In this document: piece after piece, positions 7,316 to 14,986 of the stretch
How positions within the stretch are numbered: position 1 is the first letter of the stretch
How the letters are laid out: each line of letters starts with the position of its first letter
Assembly: GCA_031278295.1 (NCBI GenBank)
Contig: JAITKQ010000176.1
Span: forward strand, 1 to 18,410
Direction of reading: 5' to 3'
Origin: Spirochaetaceae bacterium
GTDB taxonomy: Bacteria; Spirochaetota; Spirochaetia; Treponematales; Breznakiellaceae
Length of the DNA: 18,410 nucleotides
Position numbers and translations under genes: made by a program
Notes under the pieces: generated by a model
Told to the model about the DNA's origin: nothing
The model's database searches: none
The model's input: the letters and a program-made list of their open reading frames with translations, nothing else

Positions 7316-7924
7316 TCAGGTACTGAGCGCCCTTTCCGCCTCCCGCAAATCGGCGTGATAGTTTATATTAAAGAACATGTCGCGGCATCCGGAAAACTGT
7401 TTTAGCTCGTCCTCCCGGATAACGCAAAGACGCAGTTTTTTTAGCACAGGCAGGATTTTGTAAACGCCCTTTTTTAACATGCCGTGAACGGGTTCAATGC
7501 AGGACTTTCCCCACAGAGCGTTGAACGGCTCAAGAAAATCCCCGTTCCGTGCCACGCAGGCGTCGTAAGGGCCGCCTTCCATCTTATTTTTTATAAAAGC
7601 GATGTAACCGGGCGATACGAAAGGCATATCGCAGGCAATCACATACAGGTATTCACTGTTACAGTACCGCAGCCCCTGGTATATGCCGGCAAGCGGCCCT
7701 GAGCCTATACCGTCAGGCAGCACGGTTACATTTTCATGTTCAAATTCATTGTTTGAAGAAACAATGATTTGATCAAAAATATTACCCAGCCTTGTAACAA
7801 GTTCTGCCATCACGCTGCCGCCGTTCAGCGCCAGCTTTTTTTTGTCGTAACCGATGCGCGTCCCCTTTCCGCCGGCAAGTATCAACGCGCTGCCAAAGAC
7901 CGGTTTTTCCCCAGGCTGTTCCAT
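7316..7924 (-). CDS. mobA: Molybdenum cofactor guanylyltransferase (MobA-like)
   Basis: MobA transfers GMP from GTP to molybdopterin in the cytoplasm, making the guanine dinucleotide form of the cofactor. The product is 202 residues from the ATG at 7924, close to family size. Motifs are the nucleotide-binding loop LILAGGKGTRIG, a lysine-containing KKKLALNG segment, GSGPLAGIYQGL, the metal-binding ACDMPF motif, and the C-terminal FFNINYHADL. An upstream ATG at 7960 would add 12 residues but lacks a ribosome-binding site; 7924 has a ggga 7 bases away. It lies 67 bases after csrA, beyond a run of 16 G. Other molybdenum genes are not in the window, and related CTP-type transferases remain possible. 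Confidence 0.85.
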   Translation of the reverse strand: MEQPGEKPVFGSALILAGGKGTRIGYDKKKLALNGGSVMAELVTRLGNIFDQIIVSSNNEFEHENVTVLPDGIGSGPLAGIYQGLRYCNSEYLYVIACDMPFVSPGYIAFIKNKMEGGPYDACVARNGDFLEPFNALWGKSCIEPVHGMLKKGVYKILPVLKKLRLCVIREDELKQFSGCRDMFFNINYHADLREAERALST

Positions 7925-7976
7925 ACAATCATCCCATTGCCATTTAAGCGGACCGGCCATAGTCAGGGCTTGGCTT

Positions 7977-7992
7977 CCCCCCCCCCCCCCCC
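7977..7992 (-). repeat. Run of 16 G between csrA and mobA
   Basis: The minus strand reads 16 consecutive G, the first being the last base of the csrA stop codon. Runs of this length slip during replication. Here slippage would change the csrA-mobA spacing but no reading frame. Confidence 0.95.
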
Positions 7993-8213
7993 TAGCGTGT
8001 CAAAAAATCTATGCTTGGCAACGCGGTCCTGGAGGCGGCGGCAGCCTGGTTTTCGGCCTTGATCGCGGCAAACACCTCTTCACGGTACACCTTTACAGAC
8101 TTGGGCGCGTCCACGCCGATACGCACCTGATCGCCGCGGACCTCTATAACGGAAATCGTTATGCCGTCGCCTATGATTATCTTTTCGTTCGTTTTACGGG
8201 TTAGAATCAGCAT
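7992..8213 (-). CDS. csrA: Carbon storage regulator CsrA
   Basis: CsrA is a small dimeric RNA-binding protein that blocks translation by binding GGA motifs near start sites; in bacteria with FliW it controls flagellin. The 73 residues begin MLILTRKTNEKIIIGDGITISVIEVRGDQVRIGVDAP, the classic CsrA core, with the conserved VYREE segment after it. The C-terminal extension (about residues 55-73) is typical of longer CsrA forms in flagellated non-enteric bacteria and is the region FliW contacts in Bacillus. The start overlaps the end of fliW by 7 bases, so the two are probably translated together. Confidence 0.97.
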   Translation of the reverse strand: MLILTRKTNEKIIIGDGITISVIEVRGDQVRIGVDAPKSVKVYREEVFAAIKAENQAAAASRTALPSIDFLTR

Positions 8214-8674
8214 GAGGCCTTCTTTGCCGCAGCGTCCCCGTCATTTTGGGAAAGTTCGGCCATAACGTTGTGCCTGGTTTTCCATCGCGGGTCGTTTAAA
8301 ATCAACTGCTTACCCATGCGGGTATCGCGGTTTATCACCACCGGGCCCTGCAAGTTGGCGGTCATGGGGCCTCCGTCCGCCGGTACAGTTACGATCGAAA
8401 ACACGAGCGCCGCTTCCGGCGAGGACAGCCCTATGTCGGATAGCTCATCATCCCCCAAATCGAGTTCATAATCCGGCCTGAACAGGAAGGGGCTTATCAT
8501 TATGAAGGCTACCCCAACGCTTTCGGTAGACTGAAGCCAAAAAAACGGCTGCTGTTCCGCGTCAAGCATCACGTAATCTTTTACCGACTCAAACCCGAAA
8601 AGGCCGGAAGGAAACAGTATCTTTTGCCTTTCGCTCACATCTATAGGCCCGTAAGCCTTGGTAACAACTTTCAA
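8207..8674 (-). CDS. fliW: Flagellar assembly factor FliW
   Basis: FliW binds CsrA and flagellin in turn. When flagellin is exported, FliW is freed, binds CsrA and relieves its block on flagellin translation. The 155 residues contain the family segments ILFPSGLFGFE, FFWLQSTESVGVAFIMISPF, VTVPADGGPMTANLQGPVVIN and the QLILNDPRW motif. It begins 16 bases after flgL and overlaps csrA, the standard spirochaete and Bacillus arrangement. Confidence 0.96.
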   Translation of the reverse strand: MKVVTKAYGPIDVSERQKILFPSGLFGFESVKDYVMLDAEQQPFFWLQSTESVGVAFIMISPFLFRPDYELDLGDDELSDIGLSSPEAALVFSIVTVPADGGPMTANLQGPVVINRDTRMGKQLILNDPRWKTRHNVMAELSQNDGDAAAKKASC

Positions 8675-8690
8675 ACCATATCTCCATCAA

Positions 8691-9941
8691 TTACCTAAGA
8701 AAATCCAGCAGGGTAGGCGGGATTATCCTCGCCGCCGTCTGGAGGGCGGCCCTGTGCGCCATATCCAGCATGTTGAATTCTACGGACGCGCTTGCAAGAT
8801 CAAGGCCGGCCTCACGGCTTAGACTTTCCGTAACATTGGGGATTTCCATGTTGATCCTTCCCCATGTAGCCTCCACCCGCTCTGCCCGGCTGCCCATGTC
8901 CGCTATACGTGTTTGCAGGTTACCCAAAGCCTGATCCACGCCGCCCAAACCCTGGCCGCCGATAAACTGTTGATCGCCTGTCAGCATCGCGTCACGAAGC
9001 GAGATCACCACGTCAAACAGCGATCCGCCCGACACACGCGCGCCGGCGGCCCAGTTGGGCGCCCCCTGCTCCGAGTTTCCACGGATCAGCCCCAACTCCC
9101 GCAACACGCCAGCCCCGCCCTCCGCGTCCTCCATCCGTATCAGGTGCGCTTCCGTGCCTTCAAGCACGATGCCGCGGGTCTCCGGGTCTATGTACGCCTT
9201 GACGGGCGCCGCCGAGTCGTTGATCTTTGCCGCAACCGTGCGCACGTTATCCCCGGAGTTCAGCGGTATCTCAACCCCGTCAATAAATACCGATGTTTCG
9301 GCGGGCACGGCGTACTCGCTTGCGTCAACGGAGGACGCTACTATCATCTTTTCTGCCCAGAACGCCTCGCCGCCCCCTATATCGAGCTTGCTGTACGTCC
9401 CGTCGCTGATTTCAACGCGCCGTTCCGCCCCCGCGCCGCGGTACTCCACCCGCACAGGCGATTCCCGGCCAAGCCCGTCAACCGTGCCGAGGGAAATTCT
9501 AAACGGCATCGTAAACGCCTTGTCCCCGGCAAACAGGTACTTGCCGTCCTTGCCGGTTGAATTGGCGATGGCCGAGAGTTCCTTCAACAACTCGTTCACC
9601 TCCACCCCCATCTTGGCGGTATCCTCCCGTGTGTAAACGCCGTTGGCGCCCTGCACGGCAAGCTCGCGCACCCGCTGCATGATGTCATTCGCCTGCCGCA
9701 TATAGCCGTCCACAAATTCATAATGTTCCCGCGCGTCAAGCGTATTCTTTTCAAAGCGCTCAAGCCTTGTTATGAACGAGCTGTACCTCACCGCGTGGGA
9801 CGCCGCCAGCGGATCGTCCCGCAGCTCCCGTATCCTGCTCTGATTCGCGATCTTTCCCTGAATCGCGGAAAGCTCCTCCTCCTTCCGCCGCAACCTGTAC
9901 TGCATATCATCGTTGGGCATATTTGTAGATATCCTGAACAT
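8691..9941 (-). CDS. flgL: Flagellar hook-filament junction protein FlgL (HAP3)
   Basis: FlgL is the second of two proteins that join hook and filament; it is exported by the flagellar type III system. The protein has 416 residues. The N-terminal flagellin-like helix region (MFRISTNMPNDDMQYRLRRKEEELSAIQGKIANQSRIRELRDDP) and the C-terminal helix (ASVEFNMLDMAHRAALQTAARI) are the two conserved D0/D1 halves. I chose the ATG at 9941 because it has ggagg 7 bases upstream; ATGs at 9947 and 9971 would be too close to or ahead of that site. Its usual partner flgK is not directly upstream; tonB is, after 370 bp. Confidence 0.93.
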   Translation of the reverse strand: MFRISTNMPNDDMQYRLRRKEEELSAIQGKIANQSRIRELRDDPLAASHAVRYSSFITRLERFEKNTLDAREHYEFVDGYMRQANDIMQRVRELAVQGANGVYTREDTAKMGVEVNELLKELSAIANSTGKDGKYLFAGDKAFTMPFRISLGTVDGLGRESPVRVEYRGAGAERRVEISDGTYSKLDIGGGEAFWAEKMIVASSVDASEYAVPAETSVFIDGVEIPLNSGDNVRTVAAKINDSAAPVKAYIDPETRGIVLEGTEAHLIRMEDAEGGAGVLRELGLIRGNSEQGAPNWAAGARVSGGSLFDVVISLRDAMLTGDQQFIGGQGLGGVDQALGNLQTRIADMGSRAERVEATWGRINMEIPNVTESLSREAGLDLASASVEFNMLDMAHRAALQTAARIIPPTLLDFLR

Positions 9942-9993
9942 TTTCATACCTCCGGCACCTACGCGGAACATCGCGGCAAGCGCCCTACTATCA

Positions 9994-10001
9994 TTATCGG
10001 C
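9994..10001 (-). promoter_or_regulatory. Sigma-28-like -10 element upstream of flgL
   Basis: The minus strand reads GCCGATAA, an exact match to the sigma-28 -10 consensus, 52 bases before the flgL start. A TAAA occurs upstream but 22 bases away instead of 15, so the -35 half is not convincing. Confidence 0.4.
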
Positions 10002-10222
10002 ATAATTTCCGCCCGGCAGCGGCTTTACAAGGCAGGCGGCCTAGCCCCCGTTAGCGAATTTCGGCGGGGTCAGCATCGCATTAAAAAGGGGGGCGCATTT
10101 TCCGGACCAGCGTCGGCACACAGCCGCCCAAGCTCCGCGCCCCCCTACGCCCGCACACGGTTGCGGGCTACCCCCCATACATGGAAAACCGTCTGTGAAA
10201 AAGCCTTACAAACGCAAGGAAG

Positions 10223-10283
10223 CCGGGCAAGCAAAACCTGTCTTCCCAAAACTAAAGTTTTGCGGCAGCCGCGCTTGTCCCGG
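10223..10283. repeat. 61-bp nested inverted-repeat element after tonB
   Basis: The outer arms are ccgggcaagc and gcttgtcccgg (one bulged base). Just inside, gcaaaac pairs with gttttgc, and an inner stem caaaact/agttttg lies at 10247-10262. It starts 29 bases after the tonB stop on the minus strand, so it may end that transcript or be a small palindromic element. Confidence 0.5.
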
Positions 10284-10311
10284 AGAATTTATACAAGCGC
10301 CGGAGGCCGCC

Positions 10312-11010
10312 CTACCTCAGCCTGAACGCGATCGGTATCGCTATCCGGGCCGGGGCGGGGGGCCTGGGGAAGGGGGACGCGGCGTATACGGTCCCGACAG
10401 CCGCTTCGTCCAGCATGGCGTGACCGCTGCTTTTCAGCACCGTTACGGCGCCGACACGTCCGTCTTCATGGATCGTAAAGGACAACTCGACCACCCCCTG
10501 GATACCCGCCTTCCGCGCCGTGGCAGGGTAGACCAGCCTGTCCCGAATCCGCCGCTGGATGTAGCGGTAGTTATGTTTGACGTATTCTAAAGTTTGGGCG
10601 GCCCTTTCCCCGCCCCCTTTCGGGACCCCGAAAGGGGCCCCTTCCGGGACCCCGAAAGGGCCCCTTTCGGGCCGGACGGCGCTTCCCACCAGTACGGGGG
10701 CAGGCTCCGCCCCGGCCTCAATTTCAGCCTGATTTTCGGCGCTTTCCTCGTCCTCGATGTACAGTTCCGCCGGCTCATGTTCGGTTACGAGGAGAGTCTC
10801 TAGCGGCTGTGGGGCAGGCGGGGAGGCCCTGGGAGGAGCCGGGGCGGCGGGCTCAAGCTCCGCGATGTTGACGAGGGAAAAGGCTTCCTCCCGCTCATTC
10901 AGGGGGATGCTTGCGGAGCTTGAGGCCTTTACCGAAATGAATAGGAGAAGGCCGGCGTGAAAACATACTGAAAAGCCCAGTGTAAGGGAAAGCAGGGCGG
11001 GCTTCTTCAT
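10312..11010 (-). CDS. tonB: TonB energy-transducing protein
   Basis: TonB spans the periplasm and passes proton-motive-force energy from ExbB/ExbD to outer-membrane receptors. The 232 residues have a short N-terminus, one membrane segment (about residues 8-27), a Pro/Ala/Glu-rich linker and a C-terminal TonB domain from about residue 155 (RLVYPATARKAGIQGVVELSF, IHEDGRVGAVTVLKSSGHAMLDEAA, IAIPIAFRL). The start overlaps the receptor stop in an ATGA arrangement, so they are translationally coupled and this TonB is probably dedicated to that receptor. ExbB and ExbD are absent from the window. The linker contains RPERGPFGVPEGAPFGVPKG, encoded by a GC-rich palindromic repeat. Confidence 0.93.
   Translation of the reverse strand: MKKPALLSLTLGFSVCFHAGLLLFISVKASSSASIPLNEREEAFSLVNIAELEPAAPAPPRASPPAPQPLETLLVTEHEPAELYIEDEESAENQAEIEAGAEPAPVLVGSAVRPERGPFGVPEGAPFGVPKGGGERAAQTLEYVKHNYRYIQRRIRDRLVYPATARKAGIQGVVELSFTIHEDGRVGAVTVLKSSGHAMLDEAAVGTVYAASPFPRPPAPARIAIPIAFRLR
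10618..10684. repeat. Palindromic repeat inside the tonB coding region
   Basis: The stretch is a chain of short palindromes: tttcggg-ac-cccgaaa at 10618-10633, ggggcccc at 10634-10641, and cccgaaaggg paired with ccctttcggg at 10651-10671. Its last 27 bases (10658-10684) match 17711-17737 in the chorismate mutase gene at 26 positions. It is read in frame as RPERGPFG and FGVPxG units in the TonB linker. Confidence 0.85.
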
Positions 11011-13109
11011 TTATACTTCACGGTCAGCATCAGGTTAAGACTCCGGCCCCCTTGAGGAGAATACCGTCTTATTTCATAGTACGTATCGAAAATATTGTCA
11101 AGCTCCGCGGAGAGCGAAACATAGTCCCTCCATAAGACGCTGACTTTGAGGCTTACGAGAAGGTACGCATCCAGGGATTCGCTTCCTTCCGTGTCCGCGT
11201 ACCGTGATCCGACGTACACAAGGCGGGGAATTACCGAAAGAAAGGCGAGCGGCTTTATCACCGCGTACCCGCTAAAGGTAAGCGGCGGATAGTAGTTAAG
11301 GACTTTAATACCGCCCTGGCTGTGCTTGATCTTATACTTGTTCAGCGAAAAGGCCAAACCCACCGTAAGCCAATCCCGAAACGTAAAATCCGGTGCCAGT
11401 TCAAAGCCCCAAAAATTTATGCCGTCCAGATTCCGGGAATAATCCACGGAGGCGCTAGGGTAGTGCGGGTTTGGCAGTTCAACGCTTACGATCTTGCCTG
11501 TCATCACGCTGTAGTATAGGGCGGCGTTCAGACCCAAACCAAAAACAGATTCGCCGCCGCCAAGGTAGCCCCGGTAGCCAAGCTCAAAGTGATTCGCCTT
11601 TTCCGGCCCTAGGTAGGGATTCGGCAGGGTTGAACCGAAACGGGTTGAATAGCGCTGGGCCATGGTGGGGAAGTGGTTCTTCCGTGCGTAAGTGAGCCTG
11701 AGTTCGTGGCCCGGCGTTTCCGCCTTTCCAAAAGGAAGCCGGTAAAAAGCGCCGAGCTGCCAGGTATAGAGGAACATATTCCGGCTACGCACAACAAAAT
11801 AGTCCGCCCCAAGGAGCTTGTTGTACTCGTTTTCATCGTTCCAGTATTCCAGCGGGACGAGCGCGTCAAATCCGAGACCCGCTTTGAGGGTGAGGGGGTA
11901 CCAGGGGTTCACCGTGTATTCGGCGCCGAGGGACCAGGTATCCTCGTTTACATGCATCTCTTCGCTAAGCTCATCTTCGTTGGTGATGCTGCCCCGCAGC
12001 CCCCTGTGGTCTTCTTTCTTGTAAGTCAGCGCTGCCTGTACCGCGTTCCAGGAGTTTATTTCCCAGCCTCCCGTGAAGCGTCCGCCCAGGCTGTACTCGT
12101 CGTAATCCGAATGGGGGGCGTGGATGCCAAGCTCGAAGGCCCTGTAATTGTAGTACTCATCCAGCCGGTTGTCGTACTTGTCAAAGTAGAACAGGCCGTC
12201 CGCCGAAAACACACCCGTATCCCAGGCGCCATTCAGCGAGACGCTGTACCGCTTCCATACCGGCCAGTCCCAGATCGCGTAATCCTTGATGTCCACATCC
12301 GGCGGGGAAAGCCCCTTGTCCGCGTACTGGTACACGTAGGTAACCCGGATGTCCAAATCCTCCACCGGGGTGAGTCCGGCGATGAGGGTAAGTTTTAAGT
12401 CTTTGGAGTCTGACCAGAGCCGCTCACCCTTTTCCTGCGGATTCTGCGGGGACGGCTCAAAACTGCCGGGAAGCCTGAAGTGATCCACATCCCGGTACTG
12501 AAGCACCCCTTTTCCGTAGAAAAGGGGCTGTTTGCTTCCCGCCTCAAGGACATGGGTGGAGTCGGCGTACTTAAAAACGCTATCCAGGCTAAAACCGGTT
12601 TTTAGCGAAAGTTCCAAAGGCGCCTTCGGTTTGGCGCTTCGCAACAGGATCGCGCCCCCCAGCGCGTTTGCCCCCAAAAGCTCCGAGCCGTAGCCTTTGG
12701 CTATCTCAACGCTCTCCAGATCACCGGTGAGGAGACGGGCGCTGTCCCCTTCTCCCCGGTAGGGGTTGGCCAACGGAATTCCGTCAACATAGATCGGTAC
12801 GCTGTCCGCCCCGTAGCCGCGGACGGTAAAGCCGGAATCGTTCCGCCTGCCCCCGCCGGACAGGATCACACCCGGAATGTACCGCAAGGCCTCCCAGAGA
12901 TCCGAGGCCCCGTCCCGGTCCAACTCCTCACGGGTGATAAGCTCCGGGGTATCCCTGTCCGCGTTCACCTCCGCTTCCGGCAGGACGAATATTTCGTCGT
13001 CCGGGGAGGCTTCGGCGGGCTCGCCCCCGGACGCCGCCCCTTCATGGGCGTCCGCGGCCTGTACAGCCAGGAAAAGGAGGGACAAGAAGGCGGCGCGGCA
13101 TCCCGTCAT
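11007..13109 (-). CDS. TonB-dependent outer-membrane receptor
   Basis: This is an energy-dependent uptake channel with 700 residues. It has a signal peptide (FLSLLFLAVQAADA), a TonB-box-like segment (EIFVLPEAEVNADRD), a plug domain at about residues 45-160 (LWEALRYIPGVILSGGGRRND, FTVRGYGADSVPIYVDGIPL, LESVEIAKGYGSELLGANALGG), then a beta-barrel rich in alternating aromatic residues ending LNLMLTVKYK. A terminal K instead of F is unusual for proteobacterial barrels. It starts 7 bases after the FN3 lipoprotein and overlaps tonB by 4. The substrate cannot be read from sequence: vitamin B12, siderophore, carbohydrate and nucleotide-like ligands all remain possible. Confidence 0.93.
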   Translation of the reverse strand: MTGCRAAFLSLLFLAVQAADAHEGAASGGEPAEASPDDEIFVLPEAEVNADRDTPELITREELDRDGASDLWEALRYIPGVILSGGGRRNDSGFTVRGYGADSVPIYVDGIPLANPYRGEGDSARLLTGDLESVEIAKGYGSELLGANALGGAILLRSAKPKAPLELSLKTGFSLDSVFKYADSTHVLEAGSKQPLFYGKGVLQYRDVDHFRLPGSFEPSPQNPQEKGERLWSDSKDLKLTLIAGLTPVEDLDIRVTYVYQYADKGLSPPDVDIKDYAIWDWPVWKRYSVSLNGAWDTGVFSADGLFYFDKYDNRLDEYYNYRAFELGIHAPHSDYDEYSLGGRFTGGWEINSWNAVQAALTYKKEDHRGLRGSITNEDELSEEMHVNEDTWSLGAEYTVNPWYPLTLKAGLGFDALVPLEYWNDENEYNKLLGADYFVVRSRNMFLYTWQLGAFYRLPFGKAETPGHELRLTYARKNHFPTMAQRYSTRFGSTLPNPYLGPEKANHFELGYRGYLGGGESVFGLGLNAALYYSVMTGKIVSVELPNPHYPSASVDYSRNLDGINFWGFELAPDFTFRDWLTVGLAFSLNKYKIKHSQGGIKVLNYYPPLTFSGYAVIKPLAFLSVIPRLVYVGSRYADTEGSESLDAYLLVSLKVSVLWRDYVSLSAELDNIFDTYYEIRRYSPQGGRSLNLMLTVKYK

Positions 13110-13116
13110 CGTTCCG

Positions 13117-14982
13117 TCAGGGTTTGATCAAGCTGCCGGGAACCCAGGGGGCCGGCAGCGGTACGCCGCCCTCTACCTTGATACGGCCGTCCAGTTTCGG
13201 CGTGACTATGCCCTGATCGTAGATGTACTCCGCCACGCCGTGCCAGAACGGGGTGTCAATAACCCTTTTGTCCTTTCCCGCCGTACTCAACAGCACAAAA
13301 TACTCCCCTGATGCAAGGTAGTCGGTGGTGCAGATACGGTAGCTTTTGCCGTTGTCAATAGCCTGGCCGTTGATAGTAAGGCCGCTTTCCGTGTCGATAA
13401 AACCGTGGTAGTAGGGTTCGGCATCATCGTAGCTTATCCCGACGGGGTACTGATCGAGTGTAGGCGGCTTGTAATACCTTAGGGTGTACCTCAGCTCCTT
13501 TGACACCACGCCGAAGAAACCGGTGTTGTGCGGGCCGCCCCTGCCGGTATGCACGACGCCGGAAACATCGCCCGGTTCCGTATAGCTTTTTTTACCCTCT
13601 GTGTCGTTAAAAAACTGTTTAAGTTCCGCGCCGGTCAGCGTGAGGAGCATGAATTTGTCCTTACGGCTGTCCGGCTGCACTATGCTGGAAATTCCGCCCA
13701 CGGTAACGGTTCCGGCTGTGAGGGCGTTGTCTATGTAGCCGCCGTTTAAGAACACAAAGTCGATATTTTCGCTTGGGTACTTTTTCCTGATATACCAGGC
13801 CGCGCCGTCCGTAAACAGGTTGCCCAGCGAGGTTTCCTGCACACGGGTCAGGCGGTCCGTGTTGGGCCTGCCTTCCGGGAAGAAGACGCTTGACTGGAGG
13901 TCCTGGGCGAATACGTACTCCGCCGACGCCAGCCCAAGCGTAAACTGTAGGTTGCTGAAATTGATCGGGTCTTTTGCGAGGGGCTCCCCTGATGCGGACT
14001 GGCTGGGGCTGGCTGATACTCCCTTTGAATTCGACGATTTAACCCAGACATAGTACAGGGTGTTGTTGGCAAGACCGGTGAGGTCCGCGCTTACAGTGGG
14101 CGCGCCGGCGGGAATCGTTTGCCCGAATTCCGTTGCCCCGGAGAAATCGTCGCTTGTTCCGTAGTAGAGTTTATAGGCGGGAACCCCGGAAACCTGATCC
14201 CAGGTGAGTGTGAGCTTCCCGTCCCCCGGTGTAACCGTTAGGCTGGCGGGCGGGGAGGCGGGTACCGCATTGGCTGCCGCCGGCGCTCCGGCGCTCGTTG
14301 AGTAAGCGGGGGACTCCCCTGCCGTGTTCCGCGCCCTGACCCAGACTCTGTAGTTCGTACCGTTGCTTAGCCCGTGGATCACCGCGCCGGCCTCCGGCAC
14401 GGTCAGCATCGTCTCCGCCGTTTCGTCGGGCGGCGTATCGCCTGAACCGTCGGCCTGGTGGTACACCTCGTAGGTAAAGGCGTCCTCGACCTTGGCCCAG
14501 GTTACTTCAAGCATCCCCTCTCCCGCGGTGACTGTCAAAGCGCCGGGTGTTGCGGGGGGCGGGATCGGAATCCCGTAAGTTATCGGGCTAAAGTCCGATC
14601 GTCCCAGCCCGGTGTAAACGGCCTTTACCCAAACGTAGTAAGTCTGATGGTTTACAAGTTCAGTAATGGTCGAGCTTACCAGGTTGGATGCGTTTGATTC
14701 GACATCCCCCCATTTTGCCGCGCTCCCCGGATCGGCGGCGGTTCCAAAGTACACCTCGTAGTCCGGTATGATCCCTTGGGCGGGGGCGATCTTGGACCAC
14801 TGCAAGACCAGACTTTCGTTCCTCGCCGTTACCTGAATCGAGCGGGGCCCGGCCAGCGGCAGCGTATAGTCCGGGTCGCTGCCGGTCTCGCAGGACAAAC
14901 AAAACGCCGCCAGAACTAACAAAACCGCGCAAAAGATACCGTTTACAACGGAACGGCTCCCGGCATACGAGGTGTTTTTCAT
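13117..14982 (-). CDS. Lipoprotein with three FN3 domains and a 5'-nucleotidase C-terminal domain
   Basis: The 621 residues begin with a lipoprotein signal peptide (lipobox-like FCLSC, Cys31). Three fibronectin type III domains follow at about residues 43-138, 143-235 and 243-335, each with a YxVWVK/R strand. The last part (about 345-600) resembles the 5'-nucleotidase C-terminal (substrate-binding) domain: TSLGNLFTDGAAWYIRKKY (from 384), FVFLNGGYIDNAL, VQPDSRKDKFMLLTLTGAELKQFF and YRICTTDYLASG. The N-terminal metallophosphoesterase domain that does catalysis in UshA and related enzymes is absent, so hydrolysis is not expected. A GGAG site 8 bases upstream overlaps the end of the preceding gene, 4 bases away. 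It probably acts as a surface or periplasmic ligand-binding partner of the receptor; this is inference. Confidence 0.85.
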   Translation of the reverse strand: MKNTSYAGSRSVVNGIFCAVLLVLAAFCLSCETGSDPDYTLPLAGPRSIQVTARNESLVLQWSKIAPAQGIIPDYEVYFGTAADPGSAAKWGDVESNASNLVSSTITELVNHQTYYVWVKAVYTGLGRSDFSPITYGIPIPPPATPGALTVTAGEGMLEVTWAKVEDAFTYEVYHQADGSGDTPPDETAETMLTVPEAGAVIHGLSNGTNYRVWVRARNTAGESPAYSTSAGAPAAANAVPASPPASLTVTPGDGKLTLTWDQVSGVPAYKLYYGTSDDFSGATEFGQTIPAGAPTVSADLTGLANNTLYYVWVKSSNSKGVSASPSQSASGEPLAKDPINFSNLQFTLGLASAEYVFAQDLQSSVFFPEGRPNTDRLTRVQETSLGNLFTDGAAWYIRKKYPSENIDFVFLNGGYIDNALTAGTVTVGGISSIVQPDSRKDKFMLLTLTGAELKQFFNDTEGKKSYTEPGDVSGVVHTGRGGPHNTGFFGVVSKELRYTLRYYKPPTLDQYPVGISYDDAEPYYHGFIDTESGLTINGQAIDNGKSYRICTTDYLASGEYFVLLSTAGKDKRVIDTPFWHGVAEYIYDQGIVTPKLDGRIKVEGGVPLPAPWVPGSLIKP

Positions 14983-14986
14983 GCGT

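Larger units (their letters stand above)
9942..10311. other. 370-bp gap between tonB and flgL, rich in stem-loops
   Basis: No gene is supported here. It holds the sigma-28-like -10 box, a 9-bp G/C stem (10088-10096 with 10137-10145), a 7-bp hairpin (10149-10168), and a nested inverted-repeat element at 10223-10283. Termination of the tonB operon and initiation for flgL should both lie here. Confidence 0.6.

Noticed and set aside
8913..9560. 215-codon plus-strand frame opposite flgL
   Set aside because: flgL is well supported by both conserved ends; the opposite frame is a GC-driven shadow.
9942..9993. CsrA-binding site in the flgL leader (GGA near the ribosome-binding site)
   Set aside because: Only one GGA, within the ribosome-binding site itself, and no convincing hairpin presenting it.
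11673..12398. 241-codon plus-strand frame within the receptor gene
   Set aside because: It lies opposite a clear TonB-dependent receptor with plug motifs; composition is that of an antisense shadow.
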